Shown here one piece after another: positions 33,507 through 36,578 of a stretch of 36,578 nucleotides of DNA. Origin of the DNA: an uncultured Gammaproteobacteria bacterium (GTDB lineage Bacteria; Pseudomonadota; Gammaproteobacteria; Pseudomonadales; Ketobacteraceae). Position numbers and translations under genes: made by a program. Location: contig CAJXZM010000051.1 of assembly GCA_913063125.1 (NCBI GenBank), forward strand, positions 1-36,578, written 5' to 3'. Numbering within the stretch: the first letter of the stretch is position 1; each line of letters opens with the position of its first letter. The notes beneath the pieces were generated by a model. The model was not told the DNA's origin. It saw nothing but the letters and a program-made list of their open reading frames with translations, and made no database searches.

Positions 33507-34864
33507 TAAAATCCTCTTGCCTTGGTAAGATCATCTATATGATCAGACCATTTTTGCAACCATTCACGACATTCATCATCATACCGATGATGATCATAGG
33601 TACTCTTTAGCCCATCAAGCGTATGCCCCAGCACCGTTTCAGCAACGTCACCTGGACAGCCCAACCGAGCTAACCCTGTTCTAACTGTTCGCCGCAAATC
33701 ATGTGGCGACCAGTCAGGTATAGTATTCAACCAGATTTGTTCACTTGTATATTTTCTACGGTTCCTCACTTTTGTTGGATGTTTTAACTGCCACTTGGTT
33801 TCAGAAAGGGACTTCTGTAAAATTTGCACCCCTGTTCGACTAGAAGGAAAAGGATAATCAACCGTCATTAGTTTAAGCTGCCTCAGAAAATCAACGGCCT
33901 GTCTCGATAGCTGAACTGTACGAGCCACACCGTTTTTAGTCTCCGTGAGCTCCCACGTGCCGCTCTCAAGATTAATATCCTTCCAAGCTGCATTACAGAC
34001 TTCTCCGGTACGGCAGCCAGTCCAAAGCGTCAAGCGTATTACATTTTTTTGGGTAGTCGAAAAACCTGAGCCGGGCAGCCACTCAAGAAGCTTCATCAGT
34101 TCATCATCGTTAAGAAACCTCACCCCTTTTTTCGCAGTAAGCTTCACACCAGTTCTACTAATAGAAGATTTTGCTAATAGAGCAGGATTAGCAAAGTCTT
34201 CATCAAAGCGATCAAACCCAATAGCAAACTCATAGGCCGCTGTTAGTTCCCGCAGAACACAGCCTGCCTGTACGTTAACCCCACGCTCAAGCATCTTCTC
34301 AATCATCACCGTTATATCTTTGCGTTTAACCATGGCAGCAGGCATATCACCGATAACTTTTACTGGGTCACCATAAAGCGTCCGCCGTACCTCTGCTTGA
34401 CCTTTCGGTTTCCTACTACCTAGCACCTTCCTACCATCAATGATCCTATCTTCAATTTTCTGCACTAGATAAAATTCAACCAAGTCTTTAACAGTAAAGC
34501 ACTCAACCTCAGCTTCACGAGTTTTTTGCTGTTCAGCCTCCTCCTTTTGCCGTATTAGCTTATCCCTTTCGGATTTCGGACAACGCCCAGCCTTCCTAAT
34601 AGACTTAAGCTCTTGGAATTGCTTTCTGGCCTCAGCTAACTTCATCACGGGATAATGACCAAAGGTCATAGAAACCGTTTTCTTTTTATCAAAGGGGTTC
34701 CGATACCGGTAATAAAATGCCTTATTGCCTTTGGCCCCACAGCTGACTCGCAAGCCAGAATTTTCTTCAATATCAGATAGATCTTTGCAACCTGATTTCA
34801 TTGCTTCAATGGCTTTAGCTGATAGCGATTTTCTACTTGGTTTGGTATTCTTGCTCTCTTTCAT
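33506..34864 (-). CDS. int: P4-type tyrosine recombinase integrase
   Basis: The 452-residue integrase has an N-terminal arm-binding region (about 10-95) with the KAFYYRYRNPFDKKKTVSMT stretch of P4-like enzymes, a core-binding domain (about 120-235) and the catalytic domain. Active-site residues are visible: Arg285 (GCRTGE), Lys310 (ETKNG), His388 and Arg391 (SPHDLRRT), His414 (VLGHT) and Tyr423 (STYDHHRY). It would catalyse recombination at the CCTATGATGCA sites. Its gene reads away from the right junction. It is upstream of and coupled to the 418-residue gene. Confidence 0.93.
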   Translation of the reverse strand: MKESKNTKPSRKSLSAKAIEAMKSGCKDLSDIEENSGLRVSCGAKGNKAFYYRYRNPFDKKKTVSMTFGHYPVMKLAEARKQFQELKSIRKAGRCPKSERDKLIRQKEEAEQQKTREAEVECFTVKDLVEFYLVQKIEDRIIDGRKVLGSRKPKGQAEVRRTLYGDPVKVIGDMPAAMVKRKDITVMIEKMLERGVNVQAGCVLRELTAAYEFAIGFDRFDEDFANPALLAKSSISRTGVKLTAKKGVRFLNDDELMKLLEWLPGSGFSTTQKNVIRLTLWTGCRTGEVCNAAWKDINLESGTWELTETKNGVARTVQLSRQAVDFLRQLKLMTVDYPFPSSRTGVQILQKSLSETKWQLKHPTKVRNRRKYTSEQIWLNTIPDWSPHDLRRTVRTGLARLGCPGDVAETVLGHTLDGLKSTYDHHRYDDECREWLQKWSDHIDDLTKARGF

Positions 34865-34921
34865 GTGAGCCCTCTATTTTGAGAATAGTTCAGGCCTGCC
34901 CTGTCTACGGTTTTGCGCTAA

Positions 34922-34973
34922 AAGTGTAGGTTGTATGAGTGATAATACACCACCAACCAAACAACCTACACTT
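34922..34973. repeat. 13-bp inverted repeat upstream of int
   Basis: AAGTGTAGGTTGT (34922-34934) and ACAACCTACACTT (34961-34973) are perfect reverse complements with a 26-base spacer. The sequence CCTACACTT is also the core of the terminal repeat. This gives at least three copies of the core within 70 bases of the int start, fitting integrase or AlpA binding sites. Confidence 0.65.
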
Positions 34974-34986
34974 CTACCTACACTTA
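34967..34986 (+). repeat. Right copy of the terminal repeat (possible integrase arm site)
   Basis: It matches 5838-5857 at 19 of 20 bases (T to C change) in direct orientation. It lies 141 bases inside the right junction, between the int start and the mutS start. Confidence 0.62.
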
Positions 34987-35052
34987 TTATTGAGCAAGAG
35001 TGAGTTTCGGTGAAACGCCCTGATACTCTATAAAACACTACATATAGGATTA

Positions 35053-35074
35053 AATGCTTTAGTATCAAAGCATT
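35053..35074 (+). repeat. Hairpin just before the mutS start codon
   Basis: AATGCTTT and AAAGCATT form an 8-bp perfect stem with a 6-base loop, ending 11 bases before the ATG at 35086. There is no clear Shine-Dalgarno sequence between hairpin and start, so the structure could limit mutS translation. This leader belongs to the element, not to native mutS. Confidence 0.5.
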
Positions 35075-35085
35075 AACGACAAAAA

Positions 35086-36578
35086 ATGACCGAAAGCGCC
35101 AGTAAACAAGCGACCACAAAACCTGCTCACACACCTATGATGCAACAATTCTTTCGCATCAAAGCTGAACACCCTAGTGAATTGGTGTTTTACCGAATGG
35201 GGGATTTTTACGAGTTATTCTTTGATGATGCAAAAACGGCAGCCAATCTTTTGGACATCACCCTTACCTCCCGAGGAAAATCCGGCGGCGAACCCATTCC
35301 TATGGCCGGTATTCCATACCATGCCGCTGAAAACTATCTTGCACGACTAGTAAAAATGGGCGTTTCCATTGCTGTTGTTGAGCAATTTGGCGACCCCGCA
35401 ACCACCAAAGGCCCGCTAGAAAGGAAAGTAGCAAGAATCGTTACGCCTGGTACCATCAGCGATGAAGCGTTACTAGAGGATCGCAGCGAAAACCTATTAA
35501 CAGCCATCTGCGCAGAAGGCGATGAGATTGGTATAGCCTCCCTCGACATTTCCAGTGGCCGCTTTATTATCACACAATGCACCGGTTTACCTGCCCTTGA
35601 TGCTGAACTTGCCCGCCTGAGCCCTGCAGAATTACTGGCACCCGACAATAGCCAGCTGAGCAACTATGCAAGCAAGCGAACAGGATTTAGAGCACGCCCT
35701 ATTTGGGAATTTGATACTGAGTCCGCTCAACGTTCGTTAATACAACAATTTCAAACCAAAGACCTTTCTGGCTTTGGTTGCGAAGAACTACCAACTGCCA
35801 TTGCTGCCGCAGGCTGTTTGCTGCAATACGCAAAAGAAACCCAACGAGCGGCTTTACCTCACATTCGTTCCATCAAAGTAGAATCATTAGATGACTGCGT
35901 TGTTCTAGATGCCGCCACTCGAAAGAATTTGGAGCTTGTGGAAAACCTTCAAGGGGAATTTGAGCACACACTTGCCTGGGTTTTAGACAAAACCCAAACC
36001 CCTATGGGAAGCCGTCTGCTTCGGCGCTGGATCAATCGCCCTATACGCGACCGTGAAATACTCACCTCTCGCCAACAGGCTATTGAAACGCTGCTCACAG
36101 ATTACCAATACGAACCCCTGCAAAGCATCCTTCATCAAATTGGTGACATAGAGCGCATTTTGGCCCGTGTTGCCCTTAAATCGGCACGCCCACGCGATTT
36201 AAGCCGACTTCGGGATGGCCTACAGTTGCTTCCTGAGTTACAGCTTGCCCTCGCTCCTTTTACCATTGAAATCATTACCACTATCGCCCAACGTATCAGC
36301 ACCTACCCTGAGCTGGCTAAACTGCTCGTCAACGCAATTATTGAAATACCTCCCGTATTAATCAGGGACGGCGGCGTCATCAAGACCGGTTATGACGCTG
36401 AACTGGATGAGCTTCAATCACTCAGTGAAAATGCGGGCGCTTATTTAGTTCAATTGGAACAACGAGAGAGAGAGAAAACCGGCATATCCACGCTAAAAGT
36501 TGGATACAACCGAGTGCATGGATATTTCATTGAAATTAGCAAAGCCAATAGCGCCGACGCTCCTGATGAATACATTCG
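35086..36578 (+). CDS. mutS: DNA mismatch repair protein MutS, 5' part, with element-derived start
   Basis: The frame is open from the ATG at 35086 to the window edge (497 codons). The mismatch-reading motif FYE (41-43, [10 protein letters not shown]) is present, followed by the connector domain, the lever region ([20 protein letters not shown], then [13 protein letters not shown]) and the clamp ([15 protein letters not shown]). MutS finds mismatches and recruits MutL. The first 14 residues, [14 protein letters not shown], are encoded by the inserted element and differ from the native MTTVTDPLAK stranded at 5738. Everything after HTPMM is chromosomal. No ribosome site of good quality precedes this start. 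The ATPase half lies beyond the window. Confidence 0.96.
   Translation, partial: MTESASKQATTKPAHTPMMQQFFRIKAEHPSELVFYRMGDFYELFFDDAKTAANLLDITLTSRGKSGGEPIPMAGIPYHAAENYLARLVKMGVSIAVVEQFGDPATTKGPLERKVARIVTPGTISDEALLEDRSENLLTAICAEGDEIGIASLDISSGRFIITQCTGLPALDAELARLSPAELLAPDNSQLSNYASKRTGFRARPIWEFDTESAQRSLIQQFQTKDLSGFGCEELPTAIAAAGCLLQYAKETQRAALPHIRSIKVESLDDCVVLDAATRKNLELVENLQGEFEHTLAWVLDKTQTPMGSRLLRRWINRPIRDREILTSRQQAIETLLTDYQYEPLQSILHQIGDIERILARVALKSARPRDLSRLRDGLQLLPELQLALAPFTIEIITTIAQRISTYPELAKLLVNAIIEIPPVLIRDGGVIKTGYDAELDELQSLSENAGAYLVQLEQREREKTGISTLKVGYNRVHGYFIEISKANSADAPDEYI
35128..35144 (+). repeat. Right attachment site (attR), inside mutS
   Basis: CACACACCTATGATGCA encodes mutS residues HTPMM and matches attL at 16 of 17 bases, with the shared CCTATGATGCA as the likely crossover zone. 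Bases to its left are element-derived and bases to its right are native mutS. Confidence 0.82.

Larger units (their letters stand above)
5785..35144. mobile_element. Integrative element inserted in the 5' end of mutS, about 29.4 kb
   Basis: The boundaries are the 17-base direct repeats at 5768-5784 and 35128-35144. A P4-type integrase is at the right end, and the stranded native mutS start is at the left. Inside are an AlpA-like protein, a replication-type ATPase, a RadC-like protein, an XRE regulator, a toxin-immunity pair and a six-gene restriction-like operon, all common on genomic islands. No relaxase, type IV secretion, capsid or transposase gene is visible, so transfer would need a helper. 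The element carries its own first 14 codons and promoter for mutS upstream of its right junction. Confidence 0.88.

Noticed and set aside
5768-35144. tRNA gene as the integration target
   Set aside because: No tRNA gene is seen at either junction; the repeat lies in mutS coding sequence.
5785-35144. Conjugative element or prophage
   Set aside because: No relaxase, coupling protein, type IV secretion, capsid, terminase or tail gene was found among the frames read.

Overview
The window looks like chromosome from a marine-type gammaproteobacterium carrying one large integrated element. The evidence is a recA gene with a perfect LexA box, pncC/cinA beside recA, mutS divergent from pncC, a methionine sulfoxide reductase pair and a tandem pair of cytochrome P460 genes. 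I cannot name the genus from sequence alone. GC is moderate to low and the intergenic DNA is AT-rich.

Left flank (1-5737): core genes, all on the minus strand. They are a Na+/H+ antiporter fragment, msrA and msrB, two cytochrome P460 paralogues, a LysR regulator, recA with a 25-bp hairpin terminator and a LexA box, and pncC. Right flank (35086-36578): the 5' part of mutS.

Between them lies a roughly 29.4 kb integrative element (about 5785-35144) inserted inside the 5' coding region of mutS. A stub of the native mutS start (MTTVTDPLAKHTPMM...) remains at 5738, next to pncC. The intact mutS at the right edge has a different N-terminus ([19 protein letters not shown]...) that the element supplies. 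The junctions share CACAC(C/A)CCTATGATGCA, and both versions join mutS in the same frame, so mutS should stay open whether the element is present or excised. The integrase (P4-type tyrosine recombinase), an unknown 418-aa protein translationally coupled to it, an AlpA-like regulator and a replication-type ATPase form the right-hand mobility end. Copies of a 20-bp repeat near both ends look like arm-type integrase sites. No conjugation, capsid or transposase genes are visible, so this resembles a satellite or cryptic integrative island.

Element cargo, left to right: small unknown genes, a RadC/JAB protein and an XRE regulator (6.1-8.9 kb); a lipoprotein and an RCC1-like exported protein (9.1-11.5 kb); an unknown 205-aa protein divergent from a polymorphic WHH-type nuclease toxin with its SUKH immunity protein (11.7-15.1 kb); a structured, AT-rich 0.8-kb non-coding region that could hold an origin (15.1-15.96 kb); and a six-gene leftward operon (15.96-29.36 kb).

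The six-gene operon is the main candidate for an unusual defence system. In transcription order it encodes a SNF2/RapA-type translocase, a DUF262-DUF1524-DUF5655 nuclease related to GmrSD, a type III Mod methyltransferase, a type III Res translocase-nuclease, a 124-aa unknown protein, and a TrlF-type PHP plus ABC/SMC-like ATPase. The genes are packed with gaps or overlaps of a few bases, except for a 39-bp gap before mod. The layout suggests a type III restriction-modification core extended by extra effectors.
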